Position numbers and translations under genes: made by a program | The notes under the pieces: model-generated | The model's database searches: none | Told to the model about the DNA's origin: nothing | What the model saw: the letters and a program-made list of their open reading frames with translations, nothing else | Shown: piece after piece, positions 1 through 8,644 of the stretch | How positions within the stretch are numbered: position 1 is the first letter of the stretch | Layout of the letters: each line of letters begins with the position of its first letter | NCBI RefSeq assembly: GCF_000518705.1 | Contig: NZ_JAEC01000018.1 | Coordinates: 62,001-126,000, forward strand | Source of the DNA: Shewanella colwelliana ATCC 39565 | Lineage (GTDB): Bacteria; Pseudomonadota; Gammaproteobacteria; Enterobacterales; Shewanellaceae | Reading direction: 5' to 3' | DNA length: 64,000 nt

Positions 1-1
1 G

Positions 2-328
2 CAAACGCCTTTCCAGCATAGATTCTCTGGCACACGCGGCTGGTTAGCCTTTGTGATAGGGTTAGTTGTGATGACATTGGTCTTGCTAGCGCTGCCTTTC
101 GTTATCCTTATCGGCGCGTTGAGCTTTATCACCTTGAGTCTATTTGGTCGCGTATTTTTAAAGCGTCAGTTGGCTAAATTTCGTCAACAAACTCAAGCAC
201 AAAATGGCTTTCAACATCATGCAGAACCGACTGCCGCCGATGGTCACTCTATTTTTGACCGTCAAGCCCCATTCAAAAGTACCAGCAACCGACCAGGGCG
301 TACTTTCGAACATAATCCTAACGAGTAA
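2..328 (+). CDS. Small membrane protein, 5' end outside the window
   Basis: The frame is open from the first bases of the window, so the gene starts upstream. The GTG at 53 has no clear ribosome-binding site and lies inside the apparent membrane segment. What is visible is a short N-terminal stretch, a long hydrophobic segment (about 30 residues, Leu/Ile/Val rich), a basic stretch and then a hydrophilic, Gln/His/Pro-containing tail. This is the layout of a small inner-membrane protein with a cytoplasmic tail. I do not recognise the family. It converges on the minus-strand gene that ends at 318, with the last codons overlapping by about 10 bp. Confidence 0.6.
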   Translation, partial: QTPFQHRFSGTRGWLAFVIGLVVMTLVLLALPFVILIGALSFITLSLFGRVFLKRQLAKFRQQTQAQNGFQHHAEPTAADGHSIFDRQAPFKSTSNRPGRTFEHNPNE

Positions 329-1598
329 ACCCTGACGCCGTGCGAGGCCTTTTCAACAAGGCCTCAAAACGCTGCCATCGCCTTTTTGAATCAGGCTCCT
401 TCTCAACCCATTCCCTCACGCAATCTTCGCCATAGTTATAGTTGATCACATAGCTGCGATTACTGCGGTAAAAAGCGACGCGCTGCTTTGCCTTTGAGTC
501 GGTATATAAGCCGAATTCCACTAACATTTCTGCCGCGCGAACATCGTCTATCTCGCCATCGGTCAACTGTTGGCAAACCAAATTATCCAAATAAGCTAGC
601 TGCTTATATAACGTCATTATTTGATAATATTGAACAATATCACCTTCTATTCCCGCCAGAGGCATCAACACATCTCGCTCATACTCAAGCCGTTCTTGCT
701 GCGACATCAGCAGGCTCAAACCATAATTGGCGCTACCTTCAGAGAGAAAAGAGATAGGGCTATAGAGAGGATAGATAGCATATTCCAACCAACCACGGCC
801 ACTGACTAAATCACGCTCTTGCAGCAGATTGAATACATGGTGGCCCGGATAACCTTCATGACTCGCCAACTCTAACGCGCGCTCTAAATACAATGGTTGA
901 TCTTGGTTGAGCTCAATCAAACTGCTGCAACTGCCTTGGTACCAGTTGTAGGCGGTCCAGACCTTATCGGTGACGTATTCAATACTAAAACGTTCATTCT
1001 CAGGCAGATCAATATGCATCGCCGTCAATGCTCTGGCTCGCTCGACTGCGGCACTAAATACCGCTGCAACGCGCTCTGATGGCACAATAAACTGCTGTCG
1101 ATACGCCGTAAAACGAGCAGTTAAGTCGCCATCACCTGGCACCAATTTAGCCAACTGATCGCGGCATTCGATAAACCTGTCTAAAGTATATTTAGGTGCC
1201 CGAACATCATAAAGCCCTAGAGATTCCTCTGTAAAACTTAACGGCTCACCGCTAAGGCTACGCAAGAAAACTGCAACTGAATCAAGTTGCTTAGCAAGAA
1301 AAGAGACACGTTCAGACAAGGTGTGGCTCAGCGGCATGGTACTGATACGGCCAAGCTCAACACACAATGATTGGCACGTTTCGCGCAGTTGTGGCAGAGG
1401 CTGTAAACTGAGCCCTTGCCGCCACGTTTCTGGGCCATAATAGGCATCGACATAAAGCGGCTGATGAAGCCCAACATTTAGCACTAAAGTGACATATTGT
1501 TGAGCAAGGTTATCGATCTGACTATTGCGTACCACACAGTGATGGCTGCAATCATACTGCTGACAAATCGGACAATTAATAAAGGTGACTAATGACAA
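318..1598 (-). CDS. DUF885-like putative metalloprotease
   Basis: A 426-residue protein with the zinc-site pattern of the DUF885 family. His247-Glu248 is followed by Gly-Tyr-Pro-Gly-His253-His254, and a downstream Ser-Glu287-Gly-x-Ala-x-Tyr could supply the third ligand. DUF885 proteins are thought to be M1/M32-like peptidases or hydrolases; the substrate is unknown. The N-terminus has an unusual Cys/His cluster (C9, C12, C17, H19, H20, C21) and no signal peptide, so the protein is probably cytoplasmic. The start is a TTG at 1598: GGAG lies five bases upstream and an in-frame stop lies just before. It is shorter than the typical DUF885 protein of about 600 residues. Confidence 0.75.
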   Translation of the reverse strand: MSLVTFINCPICQQYDCSHHCVVRNSQIDNLAQQYVTLVLNVGLHQPLYVDAYYGPETWRQGLSLQPLPQLRETCQSLCVELGRISTMPLSHTLSERVSFLAKQLDSVAVFLRSLSGEPLSFTEESLGLYDVRAPKYTLDRFIECRDQLAKLVPGDGDLTARFTAYRQQFIVPSERVAAVFSAAVERARALTAMHIDLPENERFSIEYVTDKVWTAYNWYQGSCSSLIELNQDQPLYLERALELASHEGYPGHHVFNLLQERDLVSGRGWLEYAIYPLYSPISFLSEGSANYGLSLLMSQQERLEYERDVLMPLAGIEGDIVQYYQIMTLYKQLAYLDNLVCQQLTDGEIDDVRAAEMLVEFGLYTDSKAKQRVAFYRSNRSYVINYNYGEDCVREWVEKEPDSKRRWQRFEALLKRPRTASGFTR

Positions 1599-1667
1599 AA
1601 TGACTCCAGGAAATCATAAGATGACGGAGTAACTTACCCTACATTGTATATTGCATGCAAACATAGC

Positions 1668-3092
1668 TTAACATTTCGGTTCTGCTAATATCTCTTGTGC
1701 TTTGTGCAAAGCGAGCCGTTCATCTGAAGCATCTGTCATCTGTAATACTTTCTCAACTTGCTCCGCTAGCGATCGCCATAGTGGCGTAATCACTGCGGCT
1801 TCACGCTCGTCGGCGCGCTCTCTGGCCATCTTAAGCAGGGTTGCAGAGCCAACCACATCAATCCGCCCCAAAATGCCATCAGCCAAAGCGATACTTAGCT
1901 CTATCATTGCCGGAACGCTATGACCATACTTAACCACTTCACGCAGATAACGCTCTGCCACACTAAAGTCATTGCCTAACGCATTTTCATTATTCAACAT
2001 CTGTTGCGCACGATTGAGCATGGCATCGAGCTGCCCCTGCTCCGCGGCTTCTGCCATCCATTGTTCGCTCGCTAAGGCATCAGCTTGGCAACCTTCCCCG
2101 CGCGCTAACATTAAGGCCAAATGGTACTGCGCATGAGGAAATCCCGCTTGCGCTGCGCTCGATATATAATGGTAGGCTTGGCCGTAGTCAGCTTGCTGAT
2201 AGTAAAGCACACCCAAGTTTGCCATCGCCTCTGACTGCTCTAATCTTGCTGCTGCTTGCAAATAGTGCAGCGCTTCAACTTGGTTAACCTCTATATATGC
2301 ACCACCCACTAAGTAGAAATAACCCAATAAGGCCATCGCATTGGCCACACCCGCCTTTGCCGCGCTTATGATATGGGTTTCACCCGCTGCCACATCGGCT
2401 TCGCCGCTGTAGCCATGAATTAAACTAACACCATGCTCATACAGGGCATCGGGCAGATGTTCGGCAGCCTGTTCGAACCAATGCGCTGCTTGACGAAAGC
2501 TTTCATCGCTACGGTTGACTGATTGCACGCCATCCTGTTTTTCTGCCAAGGCTTGCTCTTGCTCTCGCTGCATCAAGGCACGGGTTTTCAGCGACATGCC
2601 AACTAGATATTGAGCCTGAGCATCATGTTCCATCACGGCACGATAGCAAAGATCTCTACCCGCAAATGAATCAAAAGGCTCAAACATATAAGATGGAGTG
2701 TCAGCCCCCTGCATTAGCGGATAAAGGTCATCAACCAGCTTGAGTAATCGCTCAATAGCGCGTTCAGCTAAGGTTTGTAATGCATCAGCGGTGAGGTGAT
2801 ATTTTTCAGGGTGGGCACCACGGTTGCCGTCGCCACGCAAACGATGCAAAGCACGGGTGGTCCTCACATTAATGATTCGCTGGGCGTTTAACGCCTCGAT
2901 ACGGTCATAAAGATTTGGGCTATCGAACACCACGCCGTTGGCCTGCGCTAAGGCATCCGTTAACTTATGAGTAAAGCTTCGGATATGCAGCAATGCCTGA
3001 GTCGGCACGTCGCGAACATAGCTTTTGGCGATGCGATAATCTTCACCGAGATCCGTTGAAAATTGGCAGACAAACTCAATATCGGTCAGCAC
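1668..3092 (-). CDS. Sel1-repeat protein with DUF4145-like N-terminus
   Basis: A 474-residue soluble protein. The first 130 or so residues resemble the DUF4145 region found in restriction-like and ATPase-linked proteins, with the motif GDGNRGAHPEKY. Residues from about 180 to 400 contain Sel1-like TPR repeats (patterns such as A..GV..AMALLGYFYL and A..GFPHAQYHLALMLARGEG). Sel1 repeats are protein-protein interaction scaffolds. No signal peptide is visible, so it is probably cytosolic. The partner is unknown. It lies downstream of the YciC-like gene on the same strand but is separated from it by a likely terminator. Confidence 0.8.
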   Translation of the reverse strand: MLTDIEFVCQFSTDLGEDYRIAKSYVRDVPTQALLHIRSFTHKLTDALAQANGVVFDSPNLYDRIEALNAQRIINVRTTRALHRLRGDGNRGAHPEKYHLTADALQTLAERAIERLLKLVDDLYPLMQGADTPSYMFEPFDSFAGRDLCYRAVMEHDAQAQYLVGMSLKTRALMQREQEQALAEKQDGVQSVNRSDESFRQAAHWFEQAAEHLPDALYEHGVSLIHGYSGEADVAAGETHIISAAKAGVANAMALLGYFYLVGGAYIEVNQVEALHYLQAAARLEQSEAMANLGVLYYQQADYGQAYHYISSAAQAGFPHAQYHLALMLARGEGCQADALASEQWMAEAAEQGQLDAMLNRAQQMLNNENALGNDFSVAERYLREVVKYGHSVPAMIELSIALADGILGRIDVVGSATLLKMARERADEREAAVITPLWRSLAEQVEKVLQMTDASDERLALHKAQEILAEPKC

Positions 3093-3104
3093 AATACAGA
3101 CTCC

Positions 3105-3136
3105 GTAAAAAGAAAATGAGGGCCTATTTAGGCCCT
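3105..3136 (-). terminator. Rho-independent terminator after the YciC-like gene
   Basis: On the minus strand an 8-bp stem (AGGGCCTA paired with TAGGCCCT) is followed by a T-rich tail (CATTTTCTTTTT). A second weaker hairpin (TGCCCAC/GTGGGCA) lies at about 3150-3176, closer to the stop codon of the gene it would terminate. Confidence 0.55.
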
Positions 3137-3182
3137 ATGGGTACAACTTGTGCCCACCATTTTTAAATGTGGGCAGTGGGTA

Positions 3183-3908
3183 TTAAACCTGCTCATCCAC
3201 TGTTGGACGTGACACCATATAGAGACGAAATAGTGCAACGTTCACAAAGAGACCAAAGAAGGCAACGGCAACTTCGACAACCAGCATCAGCGGTAAGCCG
3301 ACCGATTGTGCAAGTTGAGACAGTGTGCCACCAATCAAAGACAGTGGAATATAAAGCATCAACACCAACAGTGTTTTAAAGGCAATGGGGCCACTAAACT
3401 TAAAACTACCTTTAATCGCTGCCAGCGGCGTTAAACGTTCAACAACCACCATAAAGTTAACGTAAGCCAAACGCGCAAACACATAGATGCTCATCACTAA
3501 ACCAATTAACCATAGCGGCCCGAAAGCGGCAAACAGCATCACGGGCGCTAGAATCGCTAGGCCTGAAAAGACCCCTGCTAGCAATAAACCAGGTACAAAG
3601 TTAAGACTGGTTTTAAGGATCATCCCCGCTGACGGTTCATGGCCGTGAGATCTGACCTCCATAAACAGCGTCAATGAGGCAATAAGCAGAGAAAAAACCA
3701 ACAGCAATACCATCATGGCAACCATGTGTGGTGCGCCAAATTGCGGATTTTCTAAATCTGCATTGTTGATTTCCATCCCTAACCATAGCTGGATCCCAAC
3801 TTGTATGAACAAAATAGGAACAGTTAAAATTGCTAACTGGCTAATATGATTGCGAAAGAAGTTATATGCTTCGGTCAAAATCGCTGACAATGACATGTGC
3901 CTTTCCAT
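3183..3908 (-). CDS. YciC-like (UPF0259) inner-membrane protein
   Basis: A 241-residue multi-spanning membrane protein with about six hydrophobic segments. The N-terminal pattern (AYNFFRNHISQLAIL) and the C-terminal end (LFRLYMVSR) resemble E. coli YciC of the UPF0259 family, which is similar in length (247 residues). The function of this family is not established. There are two in-frame ATGs, at 3908 and 3896. Neither has a textbook ribosome-binding site, so the start is uncertain by four residues. The gene is divergent from the DUF2780 gene. Confidence 0.7.
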   Translation of the reverse strand: MERHMSLSAILTEAYNFFRNHISQLAILTVPILFIQVGIQLWLGMEINNADLENPQFGAPHMVAMMVLLLVFSLLIASLTLFMEVRSHGHEPSAGMILKTSLNFVPGLLLAGVFSGLAILAPVMLFAAFGPLWLIGLVMSIYVFARLAYVNFMVVVERLTPLAAIKGSFKFSGPIAFKTLLVLMLYIPLSLIGGTLSQLAQSVGLPLMLVVEVAVAFFGLFVNVALFRLYMVSRPTVDEQV

Positions 3909-4060
3909 TAGATAAGTTTAAATAACACAGTAAGTCCGACAGGATACCGAAATTTGAGTTTTAATGCACAACACATGTCTAAAAATAGATACAAAATTTG
4001 CACACATATAAGCTAGAATGACGTTCAAAATTGGATGTTGTAACCATAGGATGGCAAATA

Positions 4061-4579
4061 ATGAAATTATCCGCTGCTTTAACCTTACTTTTCACCACAC
4101 TCTTACTTAATGCACCTTTGAATGCTGGTTGGTTTGATGACCTCACCAAGAAAGAGGAAACACAAACTCAAACCACGCAAACCGAGAATAATGATCTCGT
4201 GGGCAATGTGATGTCACAACTCGGTCTTAACCAAGGCCAAGCAGAAGGTGGCCTAGGTAGTTTACTGACGCTAGCCAAATCGACCTTAGGCAGTGATAGT
4301 TTTGGGCCAATCGCCAGTGCGATTCCTGGCATAGACACCTTATTGGGAGCAGCACCTGCATTAGATACTGATTCCGGCATGTCTGGATTACTGTCTAAAA
4401 CTGGCGACTTAGGCTCATCGTTACAAGGCGGCGCACAAGTATACGATTCGTTTGAAAAGCTGGGGATTTCAAAAGAACTCGCCAAGCCTATGGTGGATAT
4501 CGTTAAAGGGTATCTCGATGCCAATGCAGGCGAAGGCACTACAGATCTACTGATGCAAGGCTTAGGTGCAATCCTTTAA
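4061..4579 (+). CDS. DUF2780-family exported protein
   Basis: A 172-residue protein with a clear Sec signal peptide (MKLSAALTLLFTTLLLNAPLNA, cleavage near residue 22), then a charged Thr/Gln-rich linker and a Gly/Leu/Ala-rich domain. The domain has the low-complexity pattern of DUF2780 proteins (VMSQLGL, GSLLTLAKS, PGIDTLLGAAP, QVYDSFEKLGI). The function of this family is unknown; it is probably periplasmic or envelope-associated. The start chosen is ATG 4061, preceded by AGGATGG at about seven bases, because it puts the signal peptide at the N-terminus. An upstream TTG at 4031 would add ten unlikely residues. Confidence 0.75.
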   Translation: MKLSAALTLLFTTLLLNAPLNAGWFDDLTKKEETQTQTTQTENNDLVGNVMSQLGLNQGQAEGGLGSLLTLAKSTLGSDSFGPIASAIPGIDTLLGAAPALDTDSGMSGLLSKTGDLGSSLQGGAQVYDSFEKLGISKELAKPMVDIVKGYLDANAGEGTTDLLMQGLGAIL

Positions 4580-4591
4580 TCAGAGATGAAA

Positions 4592-4625
4592 AAGAGTTCA
4601 TCTTTCCCTGAAGAGATGAACTCTT
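4592..4625 (+). terminator. Hairpin terminator after the DUF2780 gene
   Basis: A perfect 12-bp inverted repeat (AAGAGTTCATCT / AGATGAACTCTT) with a 10-base loop, 12 bases after the stop codon. The T-tract is short, so termination may be incomplete and may allow read-through into the TerB-like gene. Confidence 0.55.
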
Positions 4626-4674
4626 TAGCGCTATCAGGCTCTAACCAATATTGAACGAAATAAGAGGTTACCCT

Positions 4675-5130
4675 ATGATCGCAAAACTAAAGCAGTTTTT
4701 AACATCACATGCACAAGCGGTAACGCCTGAAGAGAAAGCCAAACACCTTAAACTGGCAGCAGTCAGTTTACTGCTAGAAGTCGTTTACGCTGATCAAACA
4801 CTTAATGATGAAGAAGCCAGCTTATTACCTGATCTACTCACCTCTGCATTAGCACTCACGCTAACCGAAGCGCAAGCATTAATCGATGAAGCCAAATCGA
4901 TACAAGGTAATGCCACTTCTCTCTATGAATTCACCAATGAAATTAATGAACAGTGCACCATAGAGCAGAAGCAAAAACTGATCTTAGCAATGTGGAAGTT
5001 GGCCTATGCCGATGGGCAGCTTTGTCGCTATGAAGATCAAATCATTCGCCGTACCGCAGAATTACTCTACCTTAAACACAGCGAATTGATTCAAATGAGA
5101 AATGCGGCAATTAACGCCCTAGGTGAATAA
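4675..5130 (+). CDS. TerB-like (tellurite-resistance fold) protein
   Basis: A 151-residue, largely helical soluble protein. It shows the TerB/DjlA-type pattern of two acidic helical hairpins: VVYADQTLNDEEASLLPDLL near residue 40 and MWKLAYADGQLCRYEDQII near residue 110. The paired D-x-x-hydrophobic-x-x-x-E motifs are the proposed metal-binding elements of this fold. Stand-alone TerB proteins of this kind are common in Shewanella and Vibrio, and their role is unknown. The start is ATG 4675, preceded by AAGAGGT; the upstream in-frame start at 4651 lacks such a site. No other ter genes are nearby, so a tellurite-resistance role should not be assumed. Confidence 0.75.
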   Translation: MIAKLKQFLTSHAQAVTPEEKAKHLKLAAVSLLLEVVYADQTLNDEEASLLPDLLTSALALTLTEAQALIDEAKSIQGNATSLYEFTNEINEQCTIEQKQKLILAMWKLAYADGQLCRYEDQIIRRTAELLYLKHSELIQMRNAAINALGE

Positions 5131-5145
5131 CTGGTAGCGATGGAT

Positions 5146-5910
5146 TTAAATTTTTGGACGCCTAAATTTAAGCACGTAACGATTTGTCTTTCCTTTAACC
5201 GACTGATCAAAAGCTGACACAAGCATCGCATCATCTGGGTTTTCCAATACCGCCAAACTCCCAACCCACTCAAACCCAGCCACCAGCATGCTGCGCATTA
5301 CGTGTTCTTTTGCTAGTCGATGCAATGATTGTGCAGTATCGACAGTGCTCCCCTTCGGCGCATCATGATCAATAATCGCTACTAAGCCGCCTGGTTTCAC
5401 ACTCGCAAACAGGTGGGCCAGCAATCGTTCACTGTTTATCCTAGGCCAGCCAGGTTCTTGGTAAAACATGTCATGAAAACCTAAGATGAAAAAGATACGA
5501 TCGAAGCTGCTAGGCGCTAAAGTTAAATCATCAGCTTCACTGATGAGCAACTCGACATTATCCATGCGCGTCGCATAATCCCGCTCCAATAACTCCTGTT
5601 TGGCATAAGGCAAATAAGCCTGATTATTATGCACCACGACACTACCTTCCTCGCCTACGACTCGAGCCAGCAGCTCACTGTAGTAACCACCTCCAGAAAA
5701 TAGATCCAGCACTCGCTGACCAGGTGCGACGTCAAAGAAAGTGAGCACGGCCTGTGGATGTCGAGTGCTATCTCGCAACAGATCACGAGCAAGCCGATCT
5801 TCCGCACTAATCGCTGCAACGATAGCTGACTCTGGCAACTGTGCATAGCTTGGTGCAGCCATGGTACTCCCTCCAACAACACAGATTAAAACAGCCCAAA
5901 AATGCCTCAT
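5146..5910 (-). CDS. Exported class I SAM-methyltransferase-like protein
   Basis: A 254-residue protein with a Rossmann methyltransferase core. Motif I is seen as VLDLFSGGGYYSELLARVVG, then an acidic ISEADDL and a motif IV-like RIFFILGFHDM. It resembles the COG4798 group of predicted methyltransferases. The start at 5910 (GGAG seven bases upstream) gives an N-terminus MRHFWAVLICVVGGSTMAAPSYAQ that looks like a Sec signal peptide ending at Ala-x-Ala. A longer start at 6027 would place that segment internally and lacks support. A periplasmic location is odd because S-adenosylmethionine is cytoplasmic. The substrate is unknown. Confidence 0.75.
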   Translation of the reverse strand: MRHFWAVLICVVGGSTMAAPSYAQLPESAIVAAISAEDRLARDLLRDSTRHPQAVLTFFDVAPGQRVLDLFSGGGYYSELLARVVGEEGSVVVHNNQAYLPYAKQELLERDYATRMDNVELLISEADDLTLAPSSFDRIFFILGFHDMFYQEPGWPRINSERLLAHLFASVKPGGLVAIIDHDAPKGSTVDTAQSLHRLAKEHVMRSMLVAGFEWVGSLAVLENPDDAMLVSAFDQSVKGKTNRYVLKFRRPKI

Positions 5911-6135
5911 TATCACGCTCCAATATACCAATTTCGACTTAGGATAGCGCCAAAATGTAAACGCCAGGTTATGAAGATGTAAGTTAATATATCTCAATTT
6001 CGCTAATATTGATTTTTTATTAGCCAACGCTAAAAAACAGTGATAACTCTAATAGGGTGTTTTCATATTTGCTTACAAAGTAGTCAAGTTTATCTCGCTA
6101 TTTTTAAGGCAAGTACATAATGTAAGGATACGATT

Positions 6136-6747
6136 ATGAAACCAACTTCACTGATAAAAAGAACCACTATTGCCCTATTTGGTGCAGTGATCACCCTGTC
6201 ATTATTTGCCTTTATGGCGAAGCTCATTGACACAGAGCACCCACAACAAACCTATGCCATTGCAATGCCAGACATCGATCTGAGCTTCACGCCCAAAGAG
6301 ACTGAAGTGGTTGAAAAAGTGGTCGAGATAAAACCTCACGACCCTATCGTCGTTCCACCAATCCGGCGCAGCGAGCCAGCCAGTGAAAACAATGGCTTTA
6401 ATGTCATTCCGGTAGAGATGCCACGACTTGATACTCCGTCACGCAACTACAACCGCGGCAATGATAATTCTGATGCCTATCCAATGATTCAAGTCTCTCC
6501 ACAATATCCCGTATCTGCGGCCCAAGACGGTAAAGAGGGTTACGTAGTCGTCGGTTTCGACATCTCCCGTACGGGCAGAGTAGAGAACATCAAAATTATC
6601 CAAGCTAAGCCTAAGCGCATTTTTAATCGTGCGGCAATTGAAGCGGTAAAGAAGTGGAAATACAAACCAAAATTTGAAAATGGTGAAGCCGTCCACCAGC
6701 CCAATCAGCAGGTACAATTGGATTTCAAGATAGACCAACAGATCTAA
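6136..6747 (+). CDS. TonB-like energy-transducer protein
   Basis: A 203-residue protein with an N-terminal membrane anchor (residues about 9-30), a charged linker containing Pro-Pro and Glu/Lys/Val repeats, and a C-terminal TonB domain (from about residue 115). The domain shows YPMIQVSPQYP, GYVVVGFDISRTGRV and AAIEAVKKWKYKPKFENG. TonB proteins couple the ExbB/ExbD proton-motive force to outer-membrane transporters. The protein is short and the Pro-rich spacer is brief, as in TonB2-type proteins. There are no exbB/exbD genes beside it. A strong terminator follows directly. Confidence 0.85.
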   Translation: MKPTSLIKRTTIALFGAVITLSLFAFMAKLIDTEHPQQTYAIAMPDIDLSFTPKETEVVEKVVEIKPHDPIVVPPIRRSEPASENNGFNVIPVEMPRLDTPSRNYNRGNDNSDAYPMIQVSPQYPVSAAQDGKEGYVVVGFDISRTGRVENIKIIQAKPKRIFNRAAIEAVKKWKYKPKFENGEAVHQPNQQVQLDFKIDQQI

Positions 6748-6752
6748 CACCT

Positions 6753-6787
6753 AAAAAAATGCCCACTTGTTAGTGGGCATTTTTTTT
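6753..6787. terminator. Bidirectional terminator between tonB-like and exporter genes
   Basis: A stem of AATGCCCACT / AGTGGGCATT with a TGTT loop is flanked by an A7 run on the left and a T7 run on the right. It can therefore terminate the plus-strand TonB-like gene and the minus-strand exporter gene. The exporter's TAA stop lies inside the T run. Confidence 0.85.
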
Positions 6788-8048
6788 AGGTGTTAATCAA
6801 GCTGACTTGCTTGCGCGTATGATGGGTCTTTTGCCACCACAGTAACGGGGCCAGTATCACAACCAGACTTAAGGCATAAAGCATGCTTGCACCTAATGCG
6901 ATAGCCATCATGGCACAAAACAACACTCCACAAACGACCAGAGGCAAATAGCGCTTACTGAGCAACTTGGCGGCGGCCATCATAGAAGCGAAGTAGATGA
7001 TGACAAATACACCATTGGTCCAAGCTATCAAATGCTCTAGCTCTTGACCTGATAGATAAGTTAATACAATCACACAGGCCATGACACTTAGCACAGATAC
7101 CAGTGCACGAACTGGCACCTGATGTTCATTGCGCTGGTCGAAATAACGCGGCAACACACCTTCGCGGCTAAAGCTCCAGATTAGTCTTGCCACACTGGCG
7201 GTATACACATTGACTGTTGAGAGGCCACCCGCTATCCCCAACACACCAATGATCTGCGCACCATAACCACCAAGTAGTCGATCAAAGGCAGCGACCATTG
7301 CCAATCCATCAGTGGGTGGAACAAACAATAGCAACACAGTGCAAGCCACATAAACCAAGCCGACCAGCACGGTTCCCAGTATCATGACAAACTGAATATC
7401 ATCTTTTGGGCGTTTAAAATCATGTATCAAATAAGTCATCGCTTCAATTCCCAAGAAGCTCCAGAAAGCAATGCTCATCGATTTCAATATATTTGAGCCT
7501 TCCACCTCAAATGATGAAAACCTCATAACATCAACACTATGTACTTCAATATTACTAAGCATTAGCATGACTACCGAAACGATCGCTATAGTTAACGAAA
7601 ACTGAATCGCAGCAGACGATTGCATCCCCTTTAGGTTTAATACTAAAAGTAGTATCAAAACTAGTAATTCTAAGATTAACTCTTGTAAATCTGTAATAAG
7701 CACTAAAGAGTTTACAAATTTAAACGTCATCATTATCGCAGCTGGTGCGCATATAGGAATAACCAGTAAGAAAACCAATCCAGTGGTCCGTCCCATCACT
7801 TGTCCAAATGCCTTTTCCACAAAGAATGCTGAACCCGCGGCATGCTTATGGGAGGAGCTCTTGGCTAATAACGCAAAAACTGATGCAACTGGAATCATGG
7901 CGAATGTTAGCAACACCCATGCATAAAACGCATCATCCCCTCCAAGAGAAATGGTCATCTCTGGTAAAATAAACACCCCAGTGCCTAGCAAGGTCGTAAC
8001 CATTAACCCAACACCTTGCCAACGGCTAATAGTTCCATAAATATGCAT
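6786..8048 (-). CDS. yjeH: APC-family amino-acid exporter, YjeH-like
   Basis: A 420-residue membrane protein with about eleven or twelve hydrophobic segments. The N-terminal motif GLMVTTLLGTGVFILPEM and the following pattern match E. coli YjeH, an APC-superfamily exporter of methionine and branched-chain amino acids. It is divergent from the AsnC/Lrp-family regulator across 131 bp. AsnC/Lrp proteins often control such exporters in response to amino acids, so this regulator is the probable control. The middle of the gene (about 7480-7740) is much more AT-rich than the 3' part: by hand count 17 of 60 G+C at 7621-7680 against 31 of 60 at 7081-7140. A recombination junction is therefore possible inside the gene. 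Confidence 0.8.
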   Translation of the reverse strand: MHIYGTISRWQGVGLMVTTLLGTGVFILPEMTISLGGDDAFYAWVLLTFAMIPVASVFALLAKSSSHKHAAGSAFFVEKAFGQVMGRTTGLVFLLVIPICAPAAIMMTFKFVNSLVLITDLQELILELLVLILLLVLNLKGMQSSAAIQFSLTIAIVSVVMLMLSNIEVHSVDVMRFSSFEVEGSNILKSMSIAFWSFLGIEAMTYLIHDFKRPKDDIQFVMILGTVLVGLVYVACTVLLLFVPPTDGLAMVAAFDRLLGGYGAQIIGVLGIAGGLSTVNVYTASVARLIWSFSREGVLPRYFDQRNEHQVPVRALVSVLSVMACVIVLTYLSGQELEHLIAWTNGVFVIIYFASMMAAAKLLSKRYLPLVVCGVLFCAMMAIALGASMLYALSLVVILAPLLWWQKTHHTRKQVSLINT

Positions 8049-8179
8049 AGTGATAATTTCATTGGTGATTTAGATGTTTACGATTATAATTATAGAGTTG
8101 GAAACATACTGCCATAATGCACATGTTATTTGGTATTTCCGCCTACGATTTACCTTAAAAATGGAGTATCCCCGACATT
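8049..8179. promoter_or_regulatory. Divergent exporter / asnC-like promoter region
   Basis: 131 bp of AT-rich DNA separate the two divergent start codons. It must hold both promoters and is the likely operator region for the AsnC/Lrp-type protein. I could not place -10/-35 elements or an operator with confidence. Confidence 0.4.
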
Positions 8180-8644
8180 ATGACGGCAGTACTTAATACG
8201 GAAGCATTTAACTTGGATAAATTCGACAAAGCTATTATTGCATCCTTAAGAAAAGATGCACGAAAAAGCATTTCTAGTATTTCTGATGAAGTAAACCTAT
8301 CAAGGAGTGCAGTATCTGAAAGAATCAAGCGATTAGAAAATTCAGGTATTATTCGTGGCTATCAAGTTCTACTCAGTGAATCTCAAAAAGAAGGAGTAGC
8401 AGCCTACTTTGAAATTCAACATAAGTGCCCTAAAAGTGCAGACATTGTTCACATATTCCAAGAAATAAATGAAGTAGTCACATGCAGAGGGGTTAGTGGC
8501 GAAATGGATTTATTGGTTTACGTTAAAACGAACTCGATGAAAAGGCTACATGAGATACATGAGTTCATTGAGGGACAAAACGATATTACTACAATAACAA
8601 CCCACATTGTTATGAGCGAATGGATCAATAACCTAGCGAACTAG
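8180..8644 (+). CDS. AsnC/Lrp-family transcriptional regulator
   Basis: A 154-residue regulator. It has an N-terminal winged helix-turn-helix (residues about 17-65, with KDARKSISSISDEVNLSRSAVSERIKRLE) and a C-terminal RAM/AsnC ligand-binding domain (GEMDLLVYVKTNSMKRLHEI). It is intact and AT-rich. A second copy, broken at its 5' end and richer in G+C, lies at 17558-17980 and is about 70% identical by eye over about 139 residues. It is divergent from the amino-acid exporter, so control of that exporter is the simplest role. The nearest GGAG is 13 bases before the ATG, so translation may be weak. Confidence 0.9.
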   Translation: MTAVLNTEAFNLDKFDKAIIASLRKDARKSISSISDEVNLSRSAVSERIKRLENSGIIRGYQVLLSESQKEGVAAYFEIQHKCPKSADIVHIFQEINEVVTCRGVSGEMDLLVYVKTNSMKRLHEIHEFIEGQNDITTITTHIVMSEWINNLAN

